From: Byssothecium circinans
Lineage: Eukaryota; Ascomycota; Dothideomycetes; Pleosporales; Massarinaceae
DNA length: 37,431 nt
NCBI GenBank assembly: GCA_010015675.1
Contig: ML977000.1
Span: 667,025-704,455 of the forward strand
Direction of reading: 5' to 3'
The position numbers were made by a program, and so were the translations under genes. Positions 1 through 10,510 of the stretch are shown here, in pieces. Each line of letters begins with the position of its first letter. The stretch's first letter is position 1. The notes under the pieces are model-generated. The model saw only the letters and a program-made list of their open reading frames with translations, made no database searches and was not told the origin of the DNA.

Positions 1-535
1 GTCGAGGGACGCCGTACGCCTTAGCCGCAGCGCGCTGGCTAGAATACACGCCAGAATTGAAATCGTTGATAGCTGATTGAATAGCGAGCTCACGGGCATC
101 CATATTGAAAAGCGTGGTGGAGAGATATCGCGTGTTTGGTGCAGGTGTCGCGTTTTGGTGGGGTGGCTTGAAACCCTATGTGGCTCGAAACTATATAGTC
201 TAGCTTATAGTTAGCTTCATGCAATCGTCCCGCACACCAAACGTTGTGCCGCGCATCGTTCAAACTCCCTTGCAATCCTGTTCCTTGTAATTTGCCAACG
301 AAACATCCGAAGGAGCAGGATCGGACGAGACCGACTCAAAGAAGAACAATGTGCAGGTCGGGTGACAAGCAGACGACTATTGGCACACAGGGGCAAGAAT
401 CTGATGACGATCGCAAAGGGTATCCAGCTCCTACTTTACTATCTAACGAAACAATATAGTAACATGCCATCATATCGTGTATCATAGCGACCGACATTAC
501 ATATACACCATACCCCAAATCACACCGCGAGACAC
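1..535. other. Left-edge intergenic stretch
   Basis: No open frame here resembles a known protein. The short frames on both strands lack domains and do not join to neighbours by plausible splice sites. It is the 3' flank of the terpenoid-cyclase-like gene that ends at 536 on the minus strand. Confidence 0.5.
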
Positions 536-1630
536 CTAAACCGTCTTCTTCACTGTTCGCGTCTTGATCCACCAGAGACAGTTCTTCATCCATGTCAGAT
601 AGCCGCTCAGACCCCATGTGCTAACCGCGCCTCCCGCTCCCTGCACGACGTCCCGCGGGGCCGCTCCTTTGATTGCCTCCACCGCGAGTGTGGCAGTGAA
701 TCCGCAATGGCCAATCTTAACCTTGGACCGTCCAAAATTGTAATACCACCCAACACCGAAGCTTCCGTCGTCCCGTTGAAGCGCCAACAGCGTCTGAAGA
801 TCGACAGAATTCGGGATCCCTAGCTTCTGGCAGATGAGCAGTCGAATGGCCAGACAGACGGCGTTGTCGTCCTCGCCCCCAATAGTGACCTTGCTTCCAA
901 TACGTTCTGTTACGCATTCGCGGAGAACGTTGCGCATCTCAGTCAGCTCGGGTGTGTCGGCGGCGCTGACCATACGGAGGCAATAGTACATCAGCGGTTC
1001 GAGGGTGAAGTAGTATCTCTTCGTGCCAAAGTCTCGCTTCTTGAGCGTTGAGAGAACGAGGTTGAATGTCTTGCGGACCTGGTCTCCGCGGCCATACGTG
1101 TAAAAGAAGGTGCATACATTTGCACAAACTTCAATGCATACACGCGCCCGCTCTTTCTGGAAGTACAACTGTGGGGCGAGTCAGGGTAGGTGTGCGCTTA
1201 ACGGAACATTATGGGGAGACATACAGGAATGATGCCGTCTTCGTTCTCACACGCGAGAATTTCGTCCAGGAGCTTGTGTGCGGTTGATTCTATTGGTTTT
1301 AGAATGGTTGATGCGATGGATGTTGTGTCGATGTCTTCAGGATAGGGGTCTGTCGTCACGACCGCTTTTCCGCCAAAATAGTTCCATTTTCCAGCCGGTA
1401 TTCTCAAGTCGACCAGTCTCCTATAGTTCATAAGCATGGTTATCCAATTCCATGGGGCAGCCATACCAATTACCCGTCGCCTCCAGCATCAAAAACTCGA
1501 CGAAGTTGTCCTTAAAAGTCAGGCCACTATCAGTCTCGGCCTGCCAGGTGCGTGTATTTCTCTCCAAATACTCTTCGTCTCTCTCGATCACATCCGATAT
1601 GGACTTAGCTTGTGCTTTCGACTTCGCCAT
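536..1630 (-). CDS. Terpenoid-cyclase-like alpha/alpha-toroid protein
   Basis: The proposed exons are 1630-1467, 1420-1225 and 1168-536, giving 330 residues. The second intron (1224-1169, 56 nt) has a canonical GTATGT donor, a CTGAC branch-like site and a CACAG acceptor. The sequence resembles the fungal terpenoid cyclase/prenyltransferase alpha-alpha toroid superfamily. Exon 2 carries DPYPEDIDTTSIA, reminiscent of the class II cyclase DxDD acid motif but with Thr at the last position. Exon 3 has the repeat-like LQTLLALQRDDGSFGVGW, typical of toroid QW-like repeats. The first junction is uncertain. A 46-nt intron (1466-1421, GTATGG...TATAG) keeps the frame, but the reading frame inside it (PMELDNHAYE) also looks coding, so a small deletion is an alternative. 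The substrate is unknown, and no terpene synthase, P450 or prenyltransferase neighbour was found to suggest a cluster. Family placement is from pattern recognition, not a search. Confidence 0.65.
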
Positions 1631-2010
1631 GTTGACGTGTGTGGAGGCTGAGGGTCAGCGGGCTCTATATATGTTCAAACTTGACGCGGACTTTTTGATA
1701 TGTACGAAATACCAGCTAGCAAAGAGATAGGGAGATAAATTATATAGCGCAATAAGAGCGCGTCAATCCCACCAGGCAATTGAATGGGTAGGTGGTCATT
1801 GCGTATGCATTTTTGACCAGCTAACAGGGCCCCTTGACCTCTTCGCGTCCCATTTTTCGCCCACTTGGTGCTCGTGTTTCAAGAACTCATGTCAGACTAT
1901 CTTTTGCCCCACCAGTGTTAGCTCCTCCGGTTCTCAAGCATCCAGACACAGTCAAGCGCATGGCAATTGTAGCTTCATTCTTTTCATTGGTCCAGCGTTT
2001 ACGGGCAGAT
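1631..2010. other. Intergenic, promoter side of the toroid gene
   Basis: This is the upstream region of the minus-strand toroid gene. The sequence GCTCTATATATG at about 1659-1670 is TATA-like and lies some 30-40 bases before the start codon. No other supported feature was seen. Confidence 0.35.
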
Positions 2011-2160
2011 GGTAGAGAGCACCCCGATAGCAGTTGTAAACCCTACTATCAAACACTACCCGAGCCCTACTTTCCCGGATTCCACGCCCTAATCCTATCC
2101 ATCTCGAACCCTAAAAACCCTAAATAGTAGGGTTTGGCTGCTATCGGGGTGCTTCTTACC
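2011..2160. mobile_element. MITE-like inverted-repeat element
   Basis: Two arms are near-perfect inverted copies. The left arm is about 2013-2048 (AGCACCCCGATAGCAG, then AAACCCTACTAT) and the right arm about 2123-2158 (ATAGTAGGGTTT, then CTGCTATCGGGGTGCTT). They enclose roughly 75 bp of CCCTA-rich sequence. TA dinucleotides sit at both outer borders (2013-2014 and 2157-2158), as expected for a Tc1/mariner-type target duplication. Nothing within it is coding. The size (about 150 bp) and the lack of a transposase fit a non-autonomous MITE. The interior and arms contain several telomere-like CCCTAA units. Confidence 0.7.
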
Positions 2161-2320
2161 ACCTGCCGCATTCACGGAGCCTTTCCCTCTTGGCTCCGCT
2201 TCTACTACAACTACGCCGCACTAACCATGTCTGTGTATGCATCCACGCATATAAGCTCCGATTAAAGTTGGCGTGTCTCGCCCATTCCCTCTCTTTTGAA
2301 ATAATGTGGCGCGCTGTTTA

Positions 2321-3260
2321 TCACAAGCGTCTTTGAGCGTGTAAAGTAGGAACTAGGGACAGTAAAGAGAACAAGGCCCGGACAAGCCGACATTCACGAG
2401 CCTTCGTAGTTGCTACCCAGCTTGAGATACCAACAGTGCCGACTACGCGATCTATTGTAGCCAACCGGACATTGTTGCCGATCCACACCTCTCCAATCAC
2501 TCCAGCGATGAAAAGGGCCGCAATCGTGTCTGACATACCGAGAGCGATAGCCATAGTTGACACGTTCTCACCGACATCTTAGTCAATATCCCTTGCATCG
2601 AAGATCGCCTCTCGAAGGAAGCAATACATCATACTGTACGCAAGAGCATGCACGCGTTGCCGACCATTTTTACAGTTACCTTGGCCAGAAAGGCAAGCGC
2701 GGTATGCAGCTGGCTCTGCGTCCATCACGCCAGCCATCACACCGGAAAATGCACTTTTCAGTGGGCCAAGCTATTATGCAGTTGTTAGGCATTTAGACAG
2801 ATCTTATGCGAGGATTTTTCCACTTACAGCTTCCCGCTGCTTGATCCGAACTAGTGCTCGCTTCGGCGTATACCACGGCATTAAGTGGACAGCCCAGAGA
2901 ACTCCAAGTCCGAGATACCAAACAATTCGAATGGCAGTTGCGCTCCCGCACTCAAAGGACGACCATGCAATCAGCATGAGTAACGCAATTGCCCAGAGCG
3001 ATGCCATTGCACGTGACGGGCGCTCCTTTAGTACATCCCGAGATTTTTCATAACCTTTAGCCTCATTAGTACAAGTGCGATGAGCATACTGTCAAGCAAC
3101 AAGTGCACCGAGAACAGTAAAACCAGAACCGGTACATCTAGTATCTGCTGCCCTACAGGTGCCGTACTGCTTCCTATTGCTGGGGGCTAAGTGACCAAGG
3201 GCGTTGGCGAAGGGCAGGAGAACGAGGCAGGAGAAGAGATTGGATCGAAATGGGGTCATT
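2321..3260 (-). pseudogene. Possible decayed membrane-protein gene
   Basis: Minus-strand frames here are strongly hydrophobic but broken. The first, from an ATG near 3269, begins with a signal-peptide-like segment (LFSCLVLLPFANALG) and stops after about 58 codons. The second (3007-2804) has two membrane-like stretches (WAIALLMLIAWSSF and IVWYLGLGVLWAVHL). The third (2563-2321) is also hydrophobic (IALGMSDTIAALFIAGVIG). They are in different frames, and no confident set of introns joins them. It could be a multi-exon membrane protein or a pseudogene. No family was recognised. Confidence 0.25.
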
Positions 3261-3620
3261 GCCCTCATGACGAGGGGGTTGGGAATGATGGGTTGAAGTG
3301 CGCTGCTGGAGCAGTAGTCTGGAGTAAGTGATATTTGTACTCGCGATCATTCATTCGTGTTAACATCTAGCCACAGTGACGGCGTGGACGCGGCACAGGC
3401 TGAAGACCATATTGTTTAGGCTTTGAGCGTACTATCTCGGCTTTACTTTCACCGTTACAATGTGTTTGCAAAGCTTTGAAAAAACTAGGCCAGGACTGGT
3501 GGGCAAACCAGCTAGGAAACCCCAAATCTGGGCAACTCCCAATCATACATCATCTCTCGACAGCCACTCCGCCCTCACGATCCCCCGTAGAGGCTCGATA
3601 CTGACCATTATTCAATCTTG

Positions 3621-3887
3621 TCAGTTATGTGGTTCACAAGCCTCGAAGATAATCTCCCTCTCACTTTTAAACCTCATCCGCAACTCCTTCGTAAGCCTCT
3701 GGGTCCTATCCCGATTCACTAACAGCAAACAAACAACCTCATCAAGCGAACTAGGCTTCGTCCTCGCCCCCGCAATAACAATAGACCACCCCTTAGTCTC
3801 AAACTCCTTCTCCCTAACATCCCCGGGATTCCTATGCTTCAAAATACGTCCAAAGGTCTTTTTTCCCCTTCTCCTTCGACCTAACAC
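3621..3887 (-). pseudogene. Unrecognised protein fragment
   Basis: A minus-strand frame of about 88 codons, rich in charged residues (KTFGRILKHRNPGDVREKEF), looks more protein-like than the overlapping plus-strand frame, which is Ser/Leu/Pro rich. There is no good start, and the flanking minus-strand sequence is interrupted by stops. No family was recognised. It is probably a remnant or a spurious frame. Confidence 0.2.
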
Positions 3888-4220
3888 TTTTCTTCACCAC
3901 GTCTTAAATGAATTCGTAGCTTTCAGAACGCCTTGCAAACATCATCTCCAGGCTCTTGTGAACGATCTGGTCCAGCCACGGAAACGCCGACGCGGGCATA
4001 AAAGAGCCCCATGATCTTAAAGTTGGTGAAAATGTTATTGGCTTTTGGGTGGTAGCGCGCGTTAATCATATTTTCAAATTAGAAATCCAGCGCCACTTTG
4101 CTAATTATGTCTTACAGACTTTAGTAAAACCAAGTTCCCATCTCTATCTCTTCGTCCCGGCGCGAGCGCAGCCCAGCAATCAACTTATCGACATATCCCT
4201 GCATTAATTCCTCTTATTCT

Positions 4221-4526
4221 TCCAGCGCCTTCGCTGAGAAGGCTGGGACCCGGTACTTGCTCGTGGAGCTATATCTACAAGACTGTGTGTGGTTGGGCGG
4301 AGAGACGGGATTGAAGTTGGCGGATATTAGAATGGCTGGCGCGGTATACTGCCCGTTTCTGTTTCTGTTGGATGAGGAGAGGATAGAGAGGTGGCCGAGG
4401 CTGGTAAAGTGGTATAGGAGGTTGTTGGATTTGGATGAGGGGGTTAAGAAGGCTTTTGGTGGCGAAGCACAGTTTTTTGGGGAAAGACTGCCTCCTGCTC
4501 CGGCGGATGGGAAACGTATTATGTAA
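4221..4526 (+). pseudogene. Glutathione S-transferase C-terminal-domain fragment
   Basis: The frame reads through a GST C-terminal-domain-like segment: an LGGETGLKLADIRMAGAVY stretch (the 'T-x-AD' helix typical of GST_C), then ERWPRLVKWYRRLLDLDEGVKKAFG, then a short tail ending at a stop at 4526. The GST N-terminal thioredoxin fold is not visible upstream in any frame, and there is no convincing start codon or splice acceptor that would supply it. This is most likely the 3' remnant of a GST or eEF1B-gamma-like gene. It lies between other broken genes. Confidence 0.5.
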
Positions 4527-4939
4527 GAGTACGAACTACTCTGTGGGAGATGATATCAGATTTGCGCTAGTTGACGTTGGATTAAGGTTGGCGTGGTGTT
4601 GGACGTTCGCTTGCGGGTCGGGACCGCGCCGAACTTGTGCGGCCGGGATATCGTAGATCGATCTCGCACGAGAAGACCTTGACGCAATCTGTGGGAACGA
4701 ATGCAGCTCTTATAGAATTTGGTCTCTGGTTATGCACTGTGAGGATGAGTGGTATGATGGCGTGCTTTTGCCCTGCGGTGATGACGATTTCGACAGTGAG
4801 CGATAGTCACTTCTACAGCAGTCACCATGCCAATTCATATATTTTAGCCAAGCATGAAGTATCATTCGACTTGCATCGATATAGCCTATACGGACAAGGG
4901 TCAGAAGGAAAGTCTCAGTGATTCGCACAACCCTCGTGC

Positions 4940-5730
4940 CTAGACCTGACGCGGAACATAGATACTGACTTCAAGACCCGCTTTGAAAGGCAGAGTCATG
5001 CTCCTCAAGCCTCATTTGGGTCTCTCAAGACCTCGAGAAGTGCCGGGTTTCTCGTATCCAAATCATTGGTGCTGTCTATAATCGCGATGGCTCGGGCTTC
5101 AATTTCGGAAGCAGGACTTTGAGCGTAGGAAACTCTGCAGGTGGCCACACTATCTTTGTTAGGAAATGCCGCAGCTCCTTTTTGCATGACTATGTCGCCA
5201 TAGAACTTACAGTCCAGCAGCAAGAAATCGATCATATCCACATCCTGTGCAAAAGTCTTCACGCAATCACCCTGTCGTAAATCAATATGGCTCTCGACCT
5301 CTACCCTACACTCCTTCCAATACTCTCTCGCCGTCTCACAATTATCCTTTTCATGCTCAGTCGTAACAATCTTCCCCTTCTCACCGCCATGCACCCGCTC
5401 CACCTCCGCAACAGCAAGCGCCAAGTAAATCGTGCTCACCCCATCGCTCGTCTCATCCTCGACGATATACTTCGCACCCTTTGCGAGGATGAGTTGATAT
5501 ACGAAATCTGCTTTGTCTTGGTCGAATGCAATGAACTTGTCGCGCATGAGCTCATTAGCTGCTTTTGCGCCGGCCGCTGGGTCGGTTTTGTAGAGCTCGG
5601 CTACGGGTGCACAGGACGCGGAGTCGATTTTGTATTCCTGCTTTGTAGACTGTTCGTGGGGACGTGCGAGGATAAATTTAATGTGGGGGAGATGCGGATT
5701 GGGGAGCTTGGGGGACCTTTTTGCGCTAGA
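4940..5730 (-). pseudogene. Broken class I SAM O-methyltransferase
   Basis: The main frame (5730 down to 5014) resembles the small fungal/bacterial O-methyltransferase family related to caffeoyl-CoA methyltransferases. Visible segments are MRDKFIAFDQDKADFVYQLI, DGVSTIYLALAVAE (end of motif I), GKIVTTEHEKDNCETAREYW (motif II) and DMIDFLLLDC (motif III-like). The glycines usual in motif I are replaced (VEDETSDGVST). The frame stops after LLEVLRDPNEA. The expected C-terminal strand (SMTLPFKAGLEVSIYV) follows immediately in another frame and ends at 4940, so a one-base change appears to have broken the gene. The 5' part is open back to a TAA at 5731-5733 without an ATG. Family membership is a strong inference; loss of function is likely. 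Confidence 0.65.
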
Positions 5731-6369
5731 TTAAAATGGGTAACCATTGTGTAAGTTAAACAGTTTCGAGAATATTTTCGAGAAGGTGATAAAATTTGTA
5801 GATACCTGTTTTATATTACTAGATGAGCGTATGAGCGACATCTGTACACTCGTATATGCAGTTGGTGCGTGTTGGCCCAGTCGGTAGACACCGTGGCACT
5901 GACTGCAGATATAACATTGAACGGTAACAATGGAAGGATCACTCTCGGCGCTATACAAACCAGTGCCTTGTTGCCTGCATCATCTTTTTCCTCAACATGA
6001 TCCTACCAAACATTATCTTCATCACGTTTCCTAACCCCTCTAATCTTCATGTCAGGTCGTACAAAGTTTCAATTGCTACCGTCGCGCTGCGCCAGTGAAC
6101 AAGCACGTGATTGTGTCTATGACATCATTTGGTCTAGAAGCGCTTTCGTTCACTCTAACAGCTAAGCGAACGCCTTAATATTTTTCGGTCTTATTAGGTA
6201 TAGGCGCGGCGGGTGCGCACAACGCACACAGGGCTAAGATATATAAGGTCACCCATATGCTCAAGGATGCGCCTCTCCTACACCCACTCACTCACTCACT
6301 CATAACCCGGTTACCTAGCAAAACCACAACCTCAAACCCCAGCTTCCCACAAAACAATCCTCATATATC
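5731..6369. other. Intergenic, promoter of the F-box-like gene
   Basis: No protein-like frame is present. AGATATATAAGG at 6237-6248 is a good TATA-like element about 125 bases before the start codon at 6370. A short CACT repeat lies at about 6284-6301 in the presumed 5' leader. Confidence 0.45.
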
Positions 6370-7335
6370 ATGCCGCAACCAGAGAACCTACCCGCCTACT
6401 CAACATCAATCAACCCCCCAAATATGTTCTTCGAAGTCCTCGACCGCGATACCCGAAACGTCATATATAGCTTCATGGCAGTACTACCCTACAAAGACCA
6501 TAAACACTATTCCGGCCTAGCGCTCTCATGCCACCAAGCAAACGCAGAAATGGCGGAGGAAGGCGCGCGGAAACTATTCATCGAACTCAACAGCAAGCTC
6601 AGCGCCATCCGTCTTCAAGGAATCACGCCAACCATTCCCGCCGCACTGACGGACAAAGCCTCCTTCCTCGGACTGAAGCATCTGACTCTTACCGCAAATA
6701 TTCCACCGGTATCACTCGCCAACGATACCAAGTACCCATGGTATGATAAGAGGCTGTGGGACTCAACGCCATGGATGCCACTAGTCGCATTGGGCACGCA
6801 ACACCTCAGCCTCGATACTTTTCGGCTACACTTCTTAGGTGACGCATCACATATCGAGCGGTTCAAATGGGGAACCTGTTTCAATTCCTTCAAAGATTTG
6901 CTAGGGCCAGCCGAGCCACTATGCGTCAAGTCCATGATTTTATCGTGGAACCTTCGAAGCGGAGACCGCAAGATCCCTAGGATTCTTTTTGGAAATTCGT
7001 ATGAACCGATTATCTATTTCAAATCGGTTCATTGGAGGCAAAGGCATGTTCCACAGGACTGGATACGGCCTACGTTTTTCTTTGTGCAGTCCAAAGACGA
7101 CACGGTTGGGATGATGGGTCTCAATGCACCGCATCACTGGGACGTTTTCGGGCCCTGGGCGCCACATTTGGGGTGGTTTTTAAGGGGTCGGGATAACGAT
7201 TCATTTGTCTGGAAGTATAATCATCCGTGGGTGAGCATGCCTTACCAGCGCACGGAAGATGAAGTCGCGCTGGAGTGGGAGGATTGGGATGCTCAGGATG
7301 CTCAGACTAGCGATTGCAAGTGGATGTGGACATAA
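6370..7335 (+). CDS. F-box-like hypothetical protein
   Basis: A single-exon frame of 321 residues. The N-terminal part (about residues 20-75: MFFEVLDRDTRNVIYSFMAV..., then LALSCHQANAEMAEEGARKL) has the layout of the short F-box-like domains of lineage-specific fungal proteins, in which an LP-x-E-x-R-x-x-IY-like helix is followed by a 'L-x-x-SCHQ' helix. The rest is Trp-rich (for example KYPWYDKRLWDSTPW) and matches no family I recognise. The start at 6370 is the first ATG after the TATA-like site; M19 is an alternative. If the F-box reading is right it would recruit a substrate to an SCF ubiquitin ligase, but no substrate is indicated. It is intact, unlike its neighbours on both sides. Confidence 0.7.
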   Translation: MPQPENLPAYSTSINPPNMFFEVLDRDTRNVIYSFMAVLPYKDHKHYSGLALSCHQANAEMAEEGARKLFIELNSKLSAIRLQGITPTIPAALTDKASFLGLKHLTLTANIPPVSLANDTKYPWYDKRLWDSTPWMPLVALGTQHLSLDTFRLHFLGDASHIERFKWGTCFNSFKDLLGPAEPLCVKSMILSWNLRSGDRKIPRILFGNSYEPIIYFKSVHWRQRHVPQDWIRPTFFFVQSKDDTVGMMGLNAPHHWDVFGPWAPHLGWFLRGRDNDSFVWKYNHPWVSMPYQRTEDEVALEWEDWDAQDAQTSDCKWMWT

Positions 7336-8544
7336 TGGTTCAACTTTTTCCTAACCACCTCCGCGGTTTTCCGGGCCTATGGTACAGATCGTTATACTGC
7401 GCGTGTCCTAGGTTTTCTAGCACAGAAAACGATAATGAAGCCCACTTGCACTATATTTCCGATGTGTGTATGAAAATCTAATCATCTCCCCTGAACAACA
7501 AGCACGGACGGATGGATGAACCAGCCCCATTCATTCCTTTGAAATACTTATAATGGCAAGTTTCCTCAAGAGTTACCTGATCGCAATACCTATACCATTG
7601 AAGCCTCGGCATCACTTTCCCAAACACAACCACAAAAAACCAACCCACATAAAACCCTCCACCCCACGCTCCATGTCCCAGTATGTCCCAACTCTATAAC
7701 TCACAGCTCTTCCGCACCCTAATCCGTATTGGAGGATAAATGCTAGGTAAATAATACAGAAATATCTAGAACTAACTCTAGGCAAAATAGTAGTAGCACT
7801 ACTACCAGATCCTAGAATTACCCGAGGTATAAGGCAGATAGAATCCTAGAGGATCCGGCCTTCGACAATAATCCGCGTTCGTCCTGCTCCTCGTATCGAG
7901 CTTAAATCATCACTCTATATAAAGACTCTCCTGGTAAACATTTCCCTACCAACGTCCTGGCTCTCATGGCCCCCCATCCAACTCGCGATGGCCGTAACTT
8001 CACCTACCAACGACCTTGGTCACACTATACTTTATTGCCTAAACTCACGCACGTCTCCTTTGCGTAATCATCGTTACATGACGATAAGATTTGGTACGTC
8101 GACTCCTCGCGCTTTTGCCACGATGCTCTGGTGCTCTAATGGGGGGCGATCTTAGAGCTGGTGGTAACAAGATAGTGTCGGTGGATTGGAGCGAGAGTGA
8201 GGGGTGGACCGATTGCATTAACGCGGGATGCGATGCTTGTGCGAAGGGGCAATGCGGTGGGTGGTAAGTGAGATAAAGTGATGGAGAAGGAATACGATAG
8301 GATTGGATGGTGAGACCTATGGTATGCTTACCATTGATTGGCATCTTCAGATTGTCAGATGGCGCGGATTGGGCCCACGGGAAGGATAGTAGAGGATGGA
8401 CTTGAAAACAGCACCGAGAGAAAGAGATAGATAGAGGACTAAGCACATCTAATTAAAATTACGGTAACTAGAAAAAGTTTTAACAATAAAAACAAAAAGG
8501 TTGCTGTCTATTTCTCGAGAACAACAGACGAAACGTTCGTAGGA
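7336..8544. other. Intergenic stretch between converging genes
   Basis: A long minus-strand frame (8446-8045) is Ser/Pro rich with no domain and is probably spurious. A short perfect hairpin (GTAGTAG-CA-CTACTAC) lies near 7791-7806 in AT-rich sequence with several CCTAG/CTAGG motifs, possibly a worn MITE. The rest shows nothing supportable. Confidence 0.4.
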
Positions 8545-10510
8545 TTATCCAAAGACCTCCATCATGAAATAATACTCGACTTTCCTCCCCTCGCTCCTTG
8601 CTCTCGCCGTCATTCCCTCACATCTATCTGCAAGTTGCTGTCCAATGACCGGTGGCCCACAGAAGAAAACACCGACCTTGATTTCCTCCTTTCCACTACT
8701 GCCCCTTCTGCTTCCCTTTTCCTGCGCAATTTCCGCGAGCACTTCACACATATCTGCATAATATTCCTCCATTATGGTTCCAAGCTCCGGTCGTCCAAAA
8801 TGCGTGGGGTTTAGCAGGCCGGCGAGTGGCGATTGTGGATGCTCATCTGTGCGGTGCTCGAGCAACCAGCGAAACACATGTTGGGAGATCTGTTTCCGCT
8901 TTTGCGTCACATACGTTTGTATGCGGATGTCGAGCTCTTGGGCGCGCGTGACTTCGTTGAGGAGGTCGGAGAACCAAAGGAGATTGTTCTTGTCGCGTAT
9001 CATCCAGTGGAAGTCAATGCGGCGATGATCCGAATACGGGGAAGAAGAATTGCGCCTTGGGCCGGGAGTACCCTCAGATGATTCGGGTGAGTTTTCGCTA
9101 GAAAGCGATCGCTCGAGCTCGTGGTTCTGGAGGTCGGTCAGGATGCCGGAAAATGGAGTTACGCCAATACCGGCACCGAAAACCATACTGTATTCAAAAT
9201 CGTAGAAGCGTTGAGCAGGTGCCCCGTGTGGGCCATCGATACCTACTTTGATAGTTGTGCGTTGGCCGCGTGCTGCAAGTTTGCTCAGTGCATTGGTCCA
9301 GTCGCCGTCATTTTTGATGTGGACTTGCATGGTGTTCCCGGTACATGTAGAGATGGTGAAAGGATGCCACTGAAACCAGGAAATCTGTGGGACTTGTACA
9401 AAGACGTATTGACCAGCTTTGTATGGCCAGAACCGGAACTTGGGAATGTTGCAGGTTATAGCGACAGTTTCATCGTCGAGGATCTCAAGATCAGCAAGCA
9501 GAGGGAAGAAGCCTAAACCCAAGCGTGTTAAGCGCTCCAGAATAACGAGCAGGGTTGGAAATGCTAGCCAGTAGCCAAACATTGGCCATTGTAACAGACC
9601 TGCAGTGCCATGTGCCATCATGAGTCCAATGATAGGGAACATGAGCAGGTGACCGAGCTGAAAGATTTCGTAGCTCCATTTGCAGATTGGAGGCATACTG
9701 AGAAAAGCAAGGAGGTAGAAGCATCCCAAGGCAGTCAGCCCTGTCCAGCCTGGCAGTGATTGGACATAATCGATATATGAGCGAGGTACGGCGTCCTCAC
9801 CAAGGACTACTGCGACATTTTCCTGGCGACTAGGCATGCTCCCAAATACGAAAGAGCCCGACAAATGCCCGATGGCGTGCAGAGTTGCGAAAACTAGAGC
9901 CACAATTGACATTTTGATATGGAAGGATTGTGACAAGTCCCAATTGATAAACCGTGAAACGAAGTAGGATCTTCGTAGGAACGTCGAGAACCACCGTGCC
10001 CGCTGAAGCTTTTGAAACAACAGCTCCCCGTCCGAAGGCAGGCCGATACTGCTCGTAGGTGATGTATTTGACTAATTGCCAAATCCCAAAGGCGAGCATA
10101 AAAGCTATCACCAAGGCCATGAAAGCGACTTCAGGCCCCTTCACTGCACAAAAGGCGCGTATCCGACGCCACATTGAAATGCGTTTGAAATATTCGTCCT
10201 CCTCTTTTGCCTCTTTGCTATCCTGCTCGAGTGATGGGATCTCCCATTCTCGCACAGATTGCTCGAACTGGGCGCGAGGAATCTTGGCCTGGTTGTGGTG
10301 GCATAGGCTTCGGAGGAATTGGTGTAGCGCTTCGTCTCCTCGGGATTCATGATGAAGATGATGCGGTTGTGCCTTTGGAGCTATCTCGTGGTGAACTTCA
10401 TCCAGCTTCTTTTCTAACTCCCAGTAGTCGACGAATCCATTGTTGTCGTGGTCGAGGTCGTCAACGAAATGCTTGCTCTCTTTATCGGTCAGAAATTGTT
10501 GGTTTGCCAT
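8545..10510 (-). pseudogene. noxC: EF-hand NADPH oxidase, NoxC type, frame broken
   Basis: The N-terminal frame (10510 to about 9998) begins with a canonical EF-hand (DHDNNGFVDYWE, about residues 20-31), then the first membrane helix. The C-terminal frame (to 8545) carries the rest. It has paired heme histidines in HIKMSIVALVFATLH and HLLMFPIIGLMMAH, each pair 13 residues apart. It also has the FAD site (WHPFTIST), the NADPH-binding GPHG and GAGIGVTP, the FCGPP motif and the terminal EVFG. The family moves electrons from NADPH across the membrane to make superoxide, and the EF-hand form is NoxC/Nox3. The two frames meet at about 9997 with a +1 shift. KASAG runs directly into RWFSTFLRRSYF, so part of the second membrane helix seems missing. 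No GT-AG or GC-AG intron of suitable length and phase was found. The gene is therefore probably non-functional unless the assembly is wrong here. Confidence 0.8.

Noticed and set aside
1834..2127. Plus-strand 97-codon frame
   Set aside because: It runs through the MITE-like element, is low-complexity and has no domain; it is chance coding in a repeat.
3460..4014. Plus-strand 184-codon frame
   Set aside because: Ser/Leu/Pro-rich composition without domain. The antisense frame looks more protein-like, and neither is convincing.
8045..8446. Minus-strand 133-codon Ser/Pro-rich frame
   Set aside because: No domain, no conserved pattern, and it reads like antisense of non-coding sequence.
10010..10060. 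A 47-nt GTATCG...TTCAG intron to repair the NoxC frame
   Set aside because: Its length leaves the wrong phase and would remove the conserved YRPAFG-KASAG segment.
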